Below are positions 34,877-47,029 of a stretch of 64,000 nt of DNA, piece by piece (position 1 is the first letter of the stretch; every line of letters starts with the position of its first letter). The DNA comes from Thinopyrum elongatum. Its lineage: Eukaryota; Streptophyta; Magnoliopsida; Poales; Poaceae. Location: the NCBI GenBank assembly GCA_011799875.1, contig CM022297.1, positions 536,271,479-536,335,478 of the forward strand. The letters are read 5' to 3'. The notes beneath the pieces are model-generated. The model did no database searches. It had not been told where the DNA came from and saw only the letters and a list, made by a program, of their open reading frames with translations. The position numbers and the translations under genes were made by a program.

Positions 34877-37800
34877 TTACGACGAACCCTTTATCACCTC
34901 CAGAACCGAGAAGCATTTCCTTAGTCCTCTAAGGATAATTTTGACCGCTGTCCAGTGATCTACTCCTGGATCACTATTGTACCCCCTTGCCAAACTCATG
35001 GCAAGGCACACAACAGGTCTGGTACACAGCATGGCATACTTTATAGAATCTATGGCTGAGGCATAGGGAATGACTTTCATTCTCTTTCTATCTTCTGCTG
35101 CGGTCGGGCTTTGAGTCTTACTCAACTTCACACCTTACAATACAGGCTAGAAATCCTTCTTTGACTGATCCATTTTGAACTCCTTCAAAATCTTGTCAAG
35201 GTATGTACTCATTGAAAGTCTTATCAAGCGTCTTGATCTATCTCTATAGAACTTGATGCCTAATATGTAAGCAGCTTCACTGAGGTCTTTCATTGAAAAA
35301 TTCTTATTCAAGTATCCTTTTTATGCTATCCAGAAATTCTATATCATTTCCAATCAATAATATGTCATCCACATATAATATTAGAAATGCTACAGAGCTC
35401 CCACTCACTTTCTTGTAAATACAGGCTTCACCGTAAGTCTGTATAAAACCATATGCTTTGATCACCTCATCAAAGAGCACATTCCAACTCCGAGATGCTT
35501 GCACCAGTCCATAGATGGATCGCTGGAGCTTGCACACTTTGTTAGCACCTTTAGGATCTACAAAACCTTCTGGTTGCATCATATACAACTCTTCTTTAAG
35601 AAATCCATTGAGAAATGCAGTTTTGACGTCCATTTGCCAGATTTCATAATCATAAAATGCAGCAATTGCTAACATGATTCGGACAGACTTAAGCATCGCT
35701 ATGGGTGAGAAAGTCTCATCGTAGTCAACCCCTTGAACTTGTCGAAAACCTTTTTGCGACAAGTCGAGCTTTGTAGACAGTAACATTACCATCAGCGTCA
35801 GTCTTCTTCTTGAAGATCCATTTATTCTCTATGGCTTGCCGATCATCGGGCAAATCCACCAAAGTCCACACTTTGTTCTCATACATGGATCCTATCTCAG
35901 ATTTCATGGCCTCAAGCCATCTGTCGGAATCTGGGCTCATCCTAGCTTCTTCATAGTTCGTAGGTTCGCCTTGGTCTAGTAACATGACTTCCAGAACAGG
36001 ATTACCGTACCACTCTGGTGCGGATCGTGCTCTGGTTGACCTACGAAGTTCAGTAGTAACTTGATCTGAAGTTTCATGATCATCATCATTAGCTTCCTCT
36101 CTAGTTGGTGTAGGCATCACGGGAATGGTTTTCTGTGATGAGCTACTTTCCAATTTGAGAGAAGGTACATTTACCTCATCAAGTTCTACTTTCCTCCCAC
36201 TCACTTCTTTCGAGAGAAACTCATTCTCTAGAAAGGACCCAAACTTAGCAACAAAGATCTTGCCTTCGGATCTGTGGTAGAAGGTGTACCCAATAGTTTC
36301 TTTAGGGTATCCTATGAAGACGCACTTATCCGATTTGGGTTCGAGCTTATCTGGCTGAAGCCTTTTGACATAAGCATCGCATCCTCAAACTTTAAGAAAC
36401 GACAGCTTAGGTTTCTTGCCAAACCACAGTTCATACGGTGTCGTCTCAACGGATTTAGACGGTGCCCTATTTAACATGAATGCAGCTGTCTCTAATGCAT
36501 AACCCCAAAACGATAGTGGTAAATCGGTAAGAGACATCATAGAACGCACCATATCTAATAAAGTACGGTTACGACGTTCGGACACACCATTACGCTATGG
36601 TGTTTCAGGTGGCGTGAGTTGTGAAACAATTCCACATTGTTAAAATGAAGGCCAAACTCGTAACTCAAATATTCGCCTCCGCAATCAGATCGTAGAAACT
36701 TTATTTTCTTGCTACGATGATTCTCCACTTCACTCTGAAATTCTTTGAACTTTTCAAATGTTTCAGATTTGTGTTTCATCAAGTAGATATACCCATGCCT
36801 ACTCAAATCATCTGTGAAGGTCAGAAAATAACGATAACTGCCGCGTGCTTCAATACTCATCGGACCGCATACATCGGTATGTATTATTTCCAATAAGTCA
36901 TTAGCTCGCTCCATTGTTCCGGAGAATGGAGTTTTTAGTCATCTTGCCAATGAGGCATGGTTCGCAAGTATCAAATGATTCATAATCAAGTGATTCCAAA
37001 AGTCCATCATCATGGAGTTTCTTCATGCGCTTTACACCAATATAACCAAAACGGCAGTGCCACAAGTATGTTGCACTATCATTATCAATTTTGCATCTTT
37101 TGGCATCAATATTATGAATATGTGTATTACTACGATCGAGATTCAATAAACCATTTACATTGGGTGTATGACCATAGAAGGTTTTATTCATGTAAACAGA
37201 ACAACAATTATTCCCTGACTTAAATGAATAACTGTATTGCAATAAACATGATCCAATCATATTCATGCTCAACGCAAACACCAAATAACATTTATTTAGG
37301 TTCAACACTAATCCCGAAGGTAGAGGGAGTATGCGATGGTGATCTTATCAACCTTGGAATCACTTCCAATACACATCGTCACCTCGCCCTTAACTAGTCT
37401 CTGTTCATTTTGCAACTCCTGTTTTGAGTTACTAATCTTAGCAATTGAACCAGTATCAAATACCCAGGGGCTACTATGAACACTAGTAAAGTACACATCA
37501 ATAACATGTATATCAAATATACCTTTGTTCAATTTGCCATCCTTCTTATCCGCCAAGTATTCGGGGCAGTTCCGCTTCTAGTGACCATTTCCTTTGCAGT
37601 AGAAGCACTTAGTTTCAGGCTTGGGTCTAGCTTTGGGCTTCTTCATGGGAGCGGCAACTTGTTTGCTGTTCTTCTTGAAATTCCCTTTCTGTCCCTTGCC
37701 CTTTTTCTTGAAACTAGTGGTTTTGTTAACCATCAACACTTGATGCTCTTTCTTGATTTCTACCTTCGTCGATTTCAGCATCGCAAAGAGCTTGGGAATT

Positions 37801-38124
37801 GTTTTCGTCATCCCTTGCACATTATAGTTCATCACGAAGTTCTAGTAGCTTGGTGATAGTGACTAGAGAACTCTTGTCAATCACTATCTTATCTGGAAGA
37901 TTAACTCCCACTTGATTCAAGCGATTGTAGTACTCAGACATTCTGAGCACATGCTCACTGGCTGAGCTATTCTCCTCCATCTTGTAGGCAAAGTACTTGT
38001 CAGAGGTTGCATACCTCTCGACATGGGCATGAGTCTGAAATACCAATTTCAGCTCTTGGAACATCTCATATGCTCCGTGGCATTCAAAACATTTTTGAAG
38101 TCCCGGTTCTAAGCCGTAAAGCAT
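34877..38124 (-). pseudogene. Copia gag-pol pseudogene
   Basis: Minus-strand order. gag: 38124-37822 (FQTHAHVERYATSDKYFAYK, HVLRMSEYYNRL). Zinc knuckle near 37590-37560: CFYCKGNGH, then a stop replaces the residue before KRNC. Protease: WVFDTGS near 37465. Pre-integrase: YLWHCRFGYIGVKRMKKLH near 37050. Integrase core: LEIIHTDVCGPM and FTDDLSRHGYIYL near 36880-36780, and FLRSDCGGEYLSYEFG near 36670. RT: MDVKTAFLNGFLKEELYM near 35600 and YVDD at 35364-35375. RNase H remnant: about 35131-34877. At least five breaks (stops or frameshifts) separate these. Copia order (integrase before RT) is clear. Confidence 0.9.
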
Positions 38125-39582
38125 GGCGCACTAAACTATCAAGTAGTCATCATACCGAGCTTGTCAAACGTTCACAACGTCTGCATCTGCTCCTGGAATA
38201 GGTTTATCACCTAGCGGTGCATCAAGGACATAATTCTTCTGTGCAGCAATGAGGATAATCCTCAGATCACGGACCCAGTCCGCATCATTGCTACTATCAT
38301 CTTTCAACTTATTTTTCTCTAGGAACATATCAAAATAGGGGAGCTATATCGCGAGCTATTGATTTACAACATAGATTTGCAAATACTATCAGGACTAAGT
38401 TCATGATAAATTAAGTTCAATTAATGAAATTACTAATGAACTCCCACTTAAATAAACATCCCTCAAGTTATCTAAGTGATACGTGATCCAAATCAACTAA
38501 CCCATGTCCGATCATCACGTGAGATGGGGTAGTCATCAATGGTGAACATCTCTATGTTGATCATATCTACTATATGACTCACGTTCGACCTTTCGGTCTC
38601 CAGTGTTCCGAGACCATGTCTGTACATGCCAGGCTCGTCAAGTTTAACCCAAGTATTCTGCATGTGTAAAACTGTCTTACACCCATTGTATGTGAACGTA
38701 GAGTCTATCACACCCGATCATCACGTGGTGTCTCGAAACGACGAACTTTCGCAATGGTGCATACTCGGGAAGAACACTTATATCTTGAAATTTAGTGAAG
38801 GGATCATCTTATAATGCTACCATCGTTCTAAGCAAAATAAGATGCATAAAAGATAAACATCACATGCAATCAAAATATGTGACATGATATGGCCATCATC
38901 ATCTTGTGCTTTTGATCTCCATCTCCAAAGCATCGTTATGATCTCCATCGTCACCGGCTCGACACCTTGATCTCCATCATTGCGTCGTGGTCGTCTCGCC
39001 AACTATTGCTTCTACAACTATTGCTAACGCATAGCGATAAAGTAAAGCAATTACATGGCGATAGCATTTCATACAATAAAGAGACAACCATAAGGCTCCT
39101 GCCGGTTGCCGATAACTTACAAAACATGATCATCTCATACAACAACATATATCACATCATGTCTTGACCATATCACATTACAACATACCCTGCAAAAACA
39201 AGTTAAATGTTCTCTACTTTGTTGTTGCATGTTTTACGTGGCTGCTACGGGTTTCTAGCAAGAACCGTCCTTACCTACGGCAAAAATCACAACGGTGATT
39301 TATCAAGTTTGCTGTTTTAACCTTCTTGAAGGACCGGCCACAGTCAAATTCAATTCAACTAAAGTAGGAGAAACAGACACCCGCCAGCCACCTTTATGCA
39401 AAAGTAGTTGCATGTCAGTTGATGGAACCGGTCTCATGTACGTGGACATGTAAGGTTGGTCCGGGCCGCTTCATCCCACAATGCCGCCAAATCAAAATAA
39501 GACGTTGGTGGTAAGCAGTATGAACATCACCGCCCACAACTTCTTTATGTTCTACTCGTGCATATCATCTACGCATAGACCT

Positions 39583-39595
39583 GGCTCGGATGCCA
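39583..39595 (-). other. Copia primer-binding site
   Basis: The minus strand reads TGGCATCCGAGCC, close to TGGTATCAGAGCC, the complement of the initiator tRNA-Met 3' end used by copia elements. It is separated from the LTR edge at 39597 by one base. Confidence 0.8.
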
Positions 39596-40241
39596 CTGTT
39601 GGGGAATGTTGCATGGAAAACAAAAAAAATTCTACGCACACGCAATGATCTATCCATGGAGATGCATAACAACGAGAGCTCGTAGACCATAAGCGGAAGC
39701 GTTTCATAACGCGGTTGATGTAATCAAACTTTCTTCGCGATCCAACCGATCGAGTACCGAACGTACGGTACCTCCGAGTTCTGCACACGTTCAGCTTGGT
39801 GACTTCCTCGCCTTCTTGATCCAGCAAGACGGGCGAAGTAGTGCATGAGTTCCGGCAGCACGACGGCGTGGTGACGGTGATGGTGAAGTGATCTCCGCAG
39901 GGCTTCGCCTAAGCACTATGAAAATATGACCGGGGGTGTAAACGGTGGAGGGGGGTGCCGCACACGGCTAAGACAATGTTCTGGTTATGTGCTAGGCGCC
40001 CCCCTCCCACATATATATAGGTGGGAGGGAGGGAGGAGCAGCCAAGGAGGGCGCCCAAGTAGGGGGAATCCTACTTGGGGTCTCTCCCTAGCCGCGGCCC
40101 CCCTTTCCTTATTTGTAGCGCGGGGAAAGGCAGGGGAGGGTGGCACCCCCCTTCCTTTCTCCCATGAGAAGGAAAGGCAGGAGGGGCTAGCCCTCCCCCT
40201 TTTCCTTCCCTAGGGCTGGCCAACCAAGGGAGGAGGCGCAC

Positions 40242-43200
40242 TGTAACATCCCCAGCCTCACACCACAGTGATCACCCTCTGATCATGCCAAGTCATCATG
40301 ATTAACTATGTTTGATCATCATTGCATCATATCTCATTTCAAATTCCAATGCAATTGCAATTCAAATTTAAAGTGAAAAATAAAAGTTGTTCAAATGTGA
40401 AACTGAAATGTTCATTAATAATAAAATAATCCATAACTATTTATGTTGAGAAAAACAACATCACCTAAAACCCCTAGATGAGTCTAACCTCCTAAAACAG
40501 TACTAATACAACTTTTTTTAATTGCCAAATGATTTAATTAAAAACCAAATGAATTAAAAAATTACCCAACCAATTTCTGGCAATACTACATATTGCCTAG
40601 TATTTGATTTAACCAACCACCTATTTTACAAAAGCCAAATTGTAGCCAAACATTTTACCAAACAGAAATAAAACCAGAAAACAGAAAATTAAAATAAGAA
40701 AAGGCCTACGCTACTGTGGCGCTGGGCTCTAGTGCACAGTAGCGCACGGCCCAACCCATCTCACCTTTTCTTTCACCTCCCGTCGTCGTGTCGCCGTTCC
40801 GGTGGCCGAGCACGCCTCCTCCGTTCGCTGCTCGCCACCGCGACGAGGCAGGTGGCTGGAGGGATAAGGCTGAGCCCTATCCCTCCCCCCTGGACGCCGC
40901 CCTCACTTCTTCCCCTCCACCTCGCCCATTCTCCTCCCTCTCGTCCCTCTCGCTCAGATTCACCCCCGCCCGAAACCACCGTCGTCGCCCCGCCACCGTT
41001 TGCGCAGCCAGAAACTACCCCGCGCCGCCTAGCCAGGTCCAGGAGCATCCTCGTCCTCGCCTACGTCGTCTACATCAACCCGTTCGAGCTCAGCGTTGTC
41101 ACAACGCCGGGTCGGCATCGTCTTCAACCTCGGGACGCCGTCGTTCCTCCTCTTCGATCTACTCCCCTGCAGCTCCTAAACTTCCACCGAGCCGTCGTGC
41201 GCTCCTTGGTGAGCTCCGCTTCCTTCCCCTCCTCTGCTCCTCGATTTGCCGCTTGTTGCTGCTGCTACCATTGCTGCCGTCGTTCCGCCGCTGCTGCCAT
41301 GCTCGACACCGCCGCTGCCGCCCGTTTCAAAGCCCGATAAGCATGGCAACGCGCTCAGTGCCTCGCCGCGATGCCGCCAACACCTTTAGATCGCTTGCAT
41401 CCGTGCCCAAATGCCGAACCTGACGAGCTCCTGATTCGGCCTCCGCTACGGCTCATCGATGGTGCCGATTCCGACCTCCCCAGCTCGCGTGGATGGCTCC
41501 ATTGGATGCGCCTCATCGCGCTCGTCATCTGGGTGGTCGCGGGCGACCATTTGGTCGCGTGTACGCCGATTCCGGACGACTCCGCTTCTCTGTCGCTCGC
41601 CGGAGATGCGCCGCCGCGCGCCGGCGTTTAAAACGCCGGCGGGACTCACCTGCCAGGCCATTAGGGCCTAATCTCCCTCTAACCCCAATGACACGTGGGC
41701 CCTAGTACTGTAGCATTAGGTTTAACTTAACTAACCTATTAACTAACTGGGTCATTGATAACCGGGCCCCACCTCACTAATTATCTGGTTAGATTAAATA
41801 AAATACGTTTAAATTAAACAGTCGCTGTCAACTGGGTCCCACTGGACCCAGTTGACTAGTCAATATGCTGACTGGGCAGGGCCCAGTCTATGACAAGTGG
41901 GACCCCTGGGCTCCTTTGACCAGTCAATGGTCTCAGTTGACTGCTGACTGGGCAGTCAGCTGGGGCCCACTGTCAGCCTTTGTGCTGCTTTGCTGTGTAC
42001 ACCTTGTGTGTGCACGTAGCAATTTAACTTTTATTTCTGAATTAGTATTAATTCCAGAAATTCCAGAAAATACTAAAATCTTTAGAAAATCATAGAAAAT
42101 AATCCGTAGCTCAAATCGAAAAACTTTCTACATGAAAGTTGATCAGAACAACGAGACGAATCTGATCGTGTCATCTGTTTCCATGTTGGAACCCTCTATG
42201 TAGGTGAACCCGCAACTTTTTGCCCGTTTCCGGTAGATGAATAGTGCAAATACACCGGATAATAAATCCAACTTAAATCCTAAATAACTAAAATGACTTA
42301 GACAAATCTTTAGGCAACCCTGCACTGCATCATAGGCATAGCATGCTCCGTGTTGCAATATTGCTATGTATTTATATGTTTCTTCCCCCTCTTCTCTCTC
42401 GGTAGACCCCGACGTCGATGTAGCTCCCGAGACCGACGTAGCTCCGGAGGTCGACTACGCTCCTGACGATCAGACCCTTGCCGCCGAGCTTCCAGGCAAG
42501 CACCCCCCTTTTGAATATTCCGATATCGCCTATTCTCTTCCCTCTTATGCTTGCATTAGAAGTTGCTGCTATTACTGTTATCCTATTTCTGCTGCATAGC
42601 CTATTTATTGTAACCTGCTGTTGATTCCTACTTGCTTATCCTAAACTGCTTAGTATAGTCTAGGTAGAGACCCATCAGAGGCCCCCACTTTGTCCTGACT
42701 GCCCCGCTGGATTATCAGAAGACCCGATCAACGGGATCGAAGACCAGGCCCCGGCACCGCACATCACTTCCCCCTTAGTTGCTCGACACTACTGGGTTAC
42801 TATCGAGTGCCGAGGGTGATACCTCATCAGCACTTCTGATGTTAACCTTGTAGGTTAGTTCATCGGTTATGGTCATCGAGGGTGATTTCTCCTTCTCCAT
42901 TCCCGGTAACGACAATGTCGTGCAACTCCTCAAGAGTGGACCTCGAGGGTGATTCCTCCTTCGTTCACCTTGACGATAACATCGGGTGGAATTCCATCGA
43001 GGGTGATTCCTCAGGGTTCCCCTTTGGTGTTAGACACATGGATACTATGGTTACAATGACTTTATACTGAACCATGTTACTAAAGACGGGTCGGCTCTGA
43101 GGGATACCCGCGCGAGCTTAATTGCGAGAGATGTGGAGTCGGGTGGACCTGGAGGGTGCCCGAGAGTTGAACACGAGGCGTGGCTTGGCATTCTTAGCCC

Positions 43201-44486
43201 TTGTCGCAAGTCCTCGAGACGGGGCGACGGGGTCACATCTTTCGTGAGTCTCTGCTCGTTACCGCACTACCAACACACTAAGGGTTTGGATATTTGATCC
43301 GAGGGGCCTCTGGCCTGATAGCACTAACCATCACGTGGGCATAGTATGGGCGTTCTGCGTCGTATACTTCAGCCGGAGCTTAATAGACGTCAGCGACTGA
43401 GCGGCGCGCGCTGGGTTGGACTGGTAACGCCCTGCACTTGTATAAGGGGGGCTAGGTCTGCTCATCGGCCGCGTTCGCAACGTGCAGGAGCGCCCGGGGC
43501 GATGGCCCAAGACCCCTGGGTGCCTAGGTTTAGTCCGGCGTGCTGACCTCTCTGTTAAGTATTCGGTCAGGTTGCGGCGTATCGTTTGGCCGAGGCCGGG
43601 CATGACCCAGTAAAGTGTGTCCGGCCGGAGTTAAGCGAGCGTGGTGGGTAAGTTGGTGCACCCCTGCAGGGAAGAAACAATCTATCGGTAGCCTGTCCTA
43701 CGGTAACGGACACTCGGAGTTGTATCCCGATCGGTACAACTAGAACTGGACACTTGAGATGATAACTGGATAGTATGGCTCTGGGATTGCTTCCTCGCAG
43801 GGAGTCGAGGAAGAATCTCTGGACGAGGTTGATAACATTACTATACTTTACATTATGATAATCTGCACTCTTCTAATGCTGCAAGACCAATGAAGATGCT
43901 AGTCTTCGATAGGACTAGAGCTTCCTCTCTATTCTGGCATTTCTGCAGCCCTGTCCACATATACAGCCCTCCTTTGAAAATGTTGCATATGTAGTGTAGA
44001 TCCTTGCTTGCTGAGTACTTCGGATGAGTACTCACGTGTGCTTTGCTTTCTTTTTCTCCCCTTTTCCTTTTGTCGCAACCAAACGACGGAGCCCCGGAGC
44101 CTGCTGCCCCACCGATGGTTACTACTATTACTACCCTCCCGGCGAGTACTACTACGAGGAGCCGTCCGACAACCAGGAGTAGGTTCGGAGGGTCCCAGGC
44201 AGGAGGCCTGTTCCTTTCGATCGTAGGTTTTGTTTTGACCCGCCTTCTTAAAGGCTTATTCTGTTTTATCTTTTATATCTGTACTCAGATATCTGATGCT
44301 TCCACTGACGCTTGTATGCCATCAAGCTATGCATTCAAGCCCTCGAGGCCCTGGCTTGTAATATAAAGCTTGTATGACTTTATTTATGTTTTAGAGTTGT
44401 GTTGTGATATCTTCAAGTGAGTCCTTAGGCTTGATCGTGTGCATTTGCGTGTATGGTTAGTGCACGATTAAGCCGGGGTCGTCACA
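40242..44486 (+). mobile_element. 4.2-kb solo LTR (gypsy, Tekay-like?) nested in the copia LTR
   Basis: Starts TGTAACATCCCCAGCC and ends GGGGTCGTCACA, with flanks CGCAC (40237-40241) and TGCAC (44487-44491), a 5-bp duplication with one mismatch. The partner copia LTR reads straight through the site near 33489. Inside are a GC-rich block (40740-41640), a short open stretch with VAPETDVAPEVDYAPDD near 42415-42480 followed by a possible donor, and a Tyr-rich frame near 44115-44180. There is no gag-pol. The Tekay assignment rests only on LTR length and the TGTAACA start. Confidence 0.8.
44077..44181 (+). other. Tyr-rich short frame in the solo LTR
   Basis: The frame reads GYYYYYPPGEYYYEEPSDNQ and a final Glu, ending in TAG at 44179-44181. 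It has no clear start codon, so if translated it would be the last exon of a spliced LTR transcript. It may be chance. Confidence 0.3.
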
Positions 44487-45613
44487 TGCACCAGCCCCCT
44501 TGTGGGCTGGTCTGTCCCCTCCTTTGGCCCATAAGGCCCATAACTTGCCGGGGGGGGGGGGTGCCCGGAACCCCTTCCGGTGACCCGATTCCTTCCCGGT
44601 ACGTCCCGAAACACTTTCGGTGTCCAAATACCATCGTCCTATATATCAATCTTTACCTCTCGACCATTTTGAGACTCCTTGTCATGTCCGTGATCTCATC
44701 CGGGACTCCGAATAACATTCGGTCACCAAAACATATAACGCATATAACACTATATCGTCAACGAACGTTAAGCGTGCGGACCCTACGGGTTCGAGAACTA
44801 TGTAGACATGACTGAGACACCTCTCCGGTCAATAACCAATAGCGGAACCCGGATGCCCATATTGGCTCCAACATATTCTACGAAGATCTTTATCGATCGA
44901 ACCGTTATGACAACATACGTAATTCCCTTTGTCCATCGGTATGTTACTTGCCCGAGATTCGATCGTTGGTATCTCTATACCTAGTTCAATCTCGTTACCG
45001 GCAAGTCTCTTTACTCGTTCCGTAATACATCACCTCGTGACTAACTCCTTAGTCATTTGCTTGCAAGCTTATGATGTGTATTACCGAGAGGGCCCAGAGA
45101 TACCTCTCCGATACTCGGAGTGACAAATCCTAATATCGATCTATGCCAACTCAACAAACACCTTCGGAGATACCTGTAGAGCATCTTTATGATCACCCAG
45201 TTACGTTGTGACGTTTGATAGCACACAAGGTATTCCTCCGGTATCCGGGAGTTGCATAATCTCATAGTCGAAGGAATATGTATTTGACATGAAGAAAGCA
45301 AATAGCAATAAACTGAACGATCATAATGCTAAGCTAACGGTTGGGTCTTGTCCATCACATCATTCTCCTAGTGATGTGATCCCGTTATCAAATGACAACA
45401 CATGTCTATTGTTAGGAAACCTTAACCATCTTTGATCAACGAGCTAGTCTAGTAGAGGCATACTAGGGACACGGTATTTGTTTATGTATTCACACATGTA
45501 TTTAAGTTTCCAATCAATACAATTCTAGCATGAATAATAAACCTTTATCATGAATAAGGAAATATAAAATAACAACTTTATTATTGCCTTTAGGGAATAT
45601 TTCCTTCACGTCT

Positions 45614-46548
45614 TGCATAGTTCCTGGCTGAGCGCCACAGAGCATGACGCCCGCCGACCCGATCTGCCCGGACAGCCCCGCCCTTGCTCGTCGGTGACGC
45701 CTCCTTTCGCCGTCCTCACACTCATCATCGGCCGCCTCTCTACCTCCGGCCGAGCTCCACTGACGGCTCCGCCTCTGCCTCGATCCCACACACCATGGCC
45801 GTCCGGACGGCTAGCCACCAGACGCAGGCTACCACGCCAGATATCCTCGACCGCTGTGGCCGGCCATAATGTCTGAAGATGTTGCGCCAATAGCTTTGGC
45901 CCCCGCCCTTCTTCTGATCCTATAGATGGTGACTGTGCCCCTTCTAGTTCCTTTCTTTTTGTACTGCATGCTCCGAATCTCCATCATGATAGGCTTTCAA
46001 TTCAGAAAGAACACTTCGTTGGTGTGTCATTGCTGTGCAAAATTTGTTTCGATTTGAAAAGAGAAAACAATTAGCCGCACTGTATTTGATCCAAGGACAA
46101 CTAATGATACATGATCCAAATTGCTTTGTATGTTGCTTAAAAAACCACAAGGTTCAAATCAAACAGATCATAATTGTTGGAGCAGCTAAGTGAATTCTTA
46201 CTCCACACAGTGCAGGTTATGTTGTGTTCTCCTTATTTAATTAGTGCGGCAGAAAAAGTTGAAATGTAACAGTAGCTTCTTTTTCTGAATTTGGTTGCGC
46301 TATGCAAAGGCAATGGAATTACTTGTGGTAGGGTCTTATGCAAAACTCAATGCTAAGATTACATGTTTCCATCTGTGGAGCACGTGGTTCACACCGAACA
46401 GGATACTGTTACTTGATACCACAAAGTAACAGTACATATATGCTACAAAATATGCAAATCTGTATCGAGGGTAGAGAATGAATTTGAAAGGAACCTCACC
46501 CAGCCCCCTTTTGCCCTTTGATTCTGAATTACCTTCTGATAGTTTTAG
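45614..46548. other. Right interior of the Helitron, first part
   Basis: A GC-rich stretch (45614-45880) with frames on both strands continues the left interior across the copia insertion. The rest is AT-rich. No protein recognised. Confidence 0.4.
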
Positions 46549-46694
46549 GTTCTAGCAATGATGAGATAACACTGGAGGAAGCTTCTTCTGTGCATACTGA
46601 ACCTCCCCAAGATGGCAGTGCCCTACCCATCGTTACCACAGATATGGAAGTTCTCCATGATAAAGTGAATAAGCAAGTCATTAAGGAAGGCCAT
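46549..46694 (+). pseudogene. Captured exon resembling FKBP42 (TWISTED DWARF1-like)
   Basis: Between an AG acceptor (46547-46548) and a GT donor (GTAAGA at 46695) one frame is open. It reads SSNDEITLEEASSVHTEPPQ, then DMEVLHDKVNKQVIKEGH. This closely resembles, from memory, the segment just before the peptidyl-prolyl isomerase domain of plant FKBP42/TWD1, which helps ABCB auxin transporters reach the plasma membrane. The neighbouring exons (FKBP core, TPR, membrane anchor) are not seen nearby. As it lies inside the Helitron, it is best read as a captured fragment, not a gene. Confidence 0.6.
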
Positions 46695-46976
46695 GTAAGA
46701 TACCCTAAAAAATTTCTACGTGCTTTGGTAAGTAGTATGACACAAATATCTGAGTCTTGGTTATGTCGTTAATTTCTAGCCTTTCTCTTATAATTATAAT
46801 TTGTTTAATTAATGTGTTCCCTTGAACCATGCCAAATGTATCCTGATTCATGAACAAGGATATTAGTTGAGTTGGGAAGCGTAATTTATTCTTCTTGCTA
46901 GAACAATTGTTTATATGTACTTCTGAATTTTAAAGTTATATCATAAGTATCCTCTAATATTGTTGTCTGGAACAAG

Positions 46977-47025
46977 CACTGCTCCAAGAGGGAGATCTAC
47001 TACATGTACCCCTCCACGTTCATAG
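46977..47025 (+). pseudogene. Possible captured exon, Spo11/TopoVI-A-like
   Basis: After GGAACAAG and before GTATGTG one frame reads HCSKREIYYMYPSTFI. KR-[DE]-IYY is reminiscent of the winged-helix segment of Spo11/topoisomerase VI A proteins. It is only 16 residues, so this is a weak resemblance from memory. Confidence 0.25.
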
Positions 47026-47029
47026 GTAT

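Larger units (their letters stand above)
32825..45608 (-). mobile_element. Full-length Angela/BARE-like copia retrotransposon
   Basis: Two LTRs (32825-34522 and 39597-45608, the latter enlarged by a nested solo LTR) enclose about 5.1 kb of internal sequence. The 5-bp target duplication CGTCT is perfect (32820-32824, 45609-45613). Minus-strand order is LTR, primer site, gag, CCHC knuckle, protease, integrase, RT, RNase H, LTR. LTR termini are TGAAGGAAATAT and CCCCAACA. Stops and frameshifts in gag-pol and LTR indels show it is inactive. Confidence 0.93.
39597..45608 (-). repeat. Copia 5' LTR, interrupted by a solo LTR
   Basis: Two pieces, 39597-40241 and 44487-45608, rebuild an LTR of about 1.76 kb when the nested element and one 5-bp duplication are set aside. 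The piece at 44802-44884 is absent from the partner LTR. Confidence 0.92.

Noticed and set aside
40732..41671. ORFs of 100-211 codons in the GC-rich island of the solo LTR
   Set aside because: They overlap on both strands, lack recognisable domains and lie in an LTR bounded by a target duplication.
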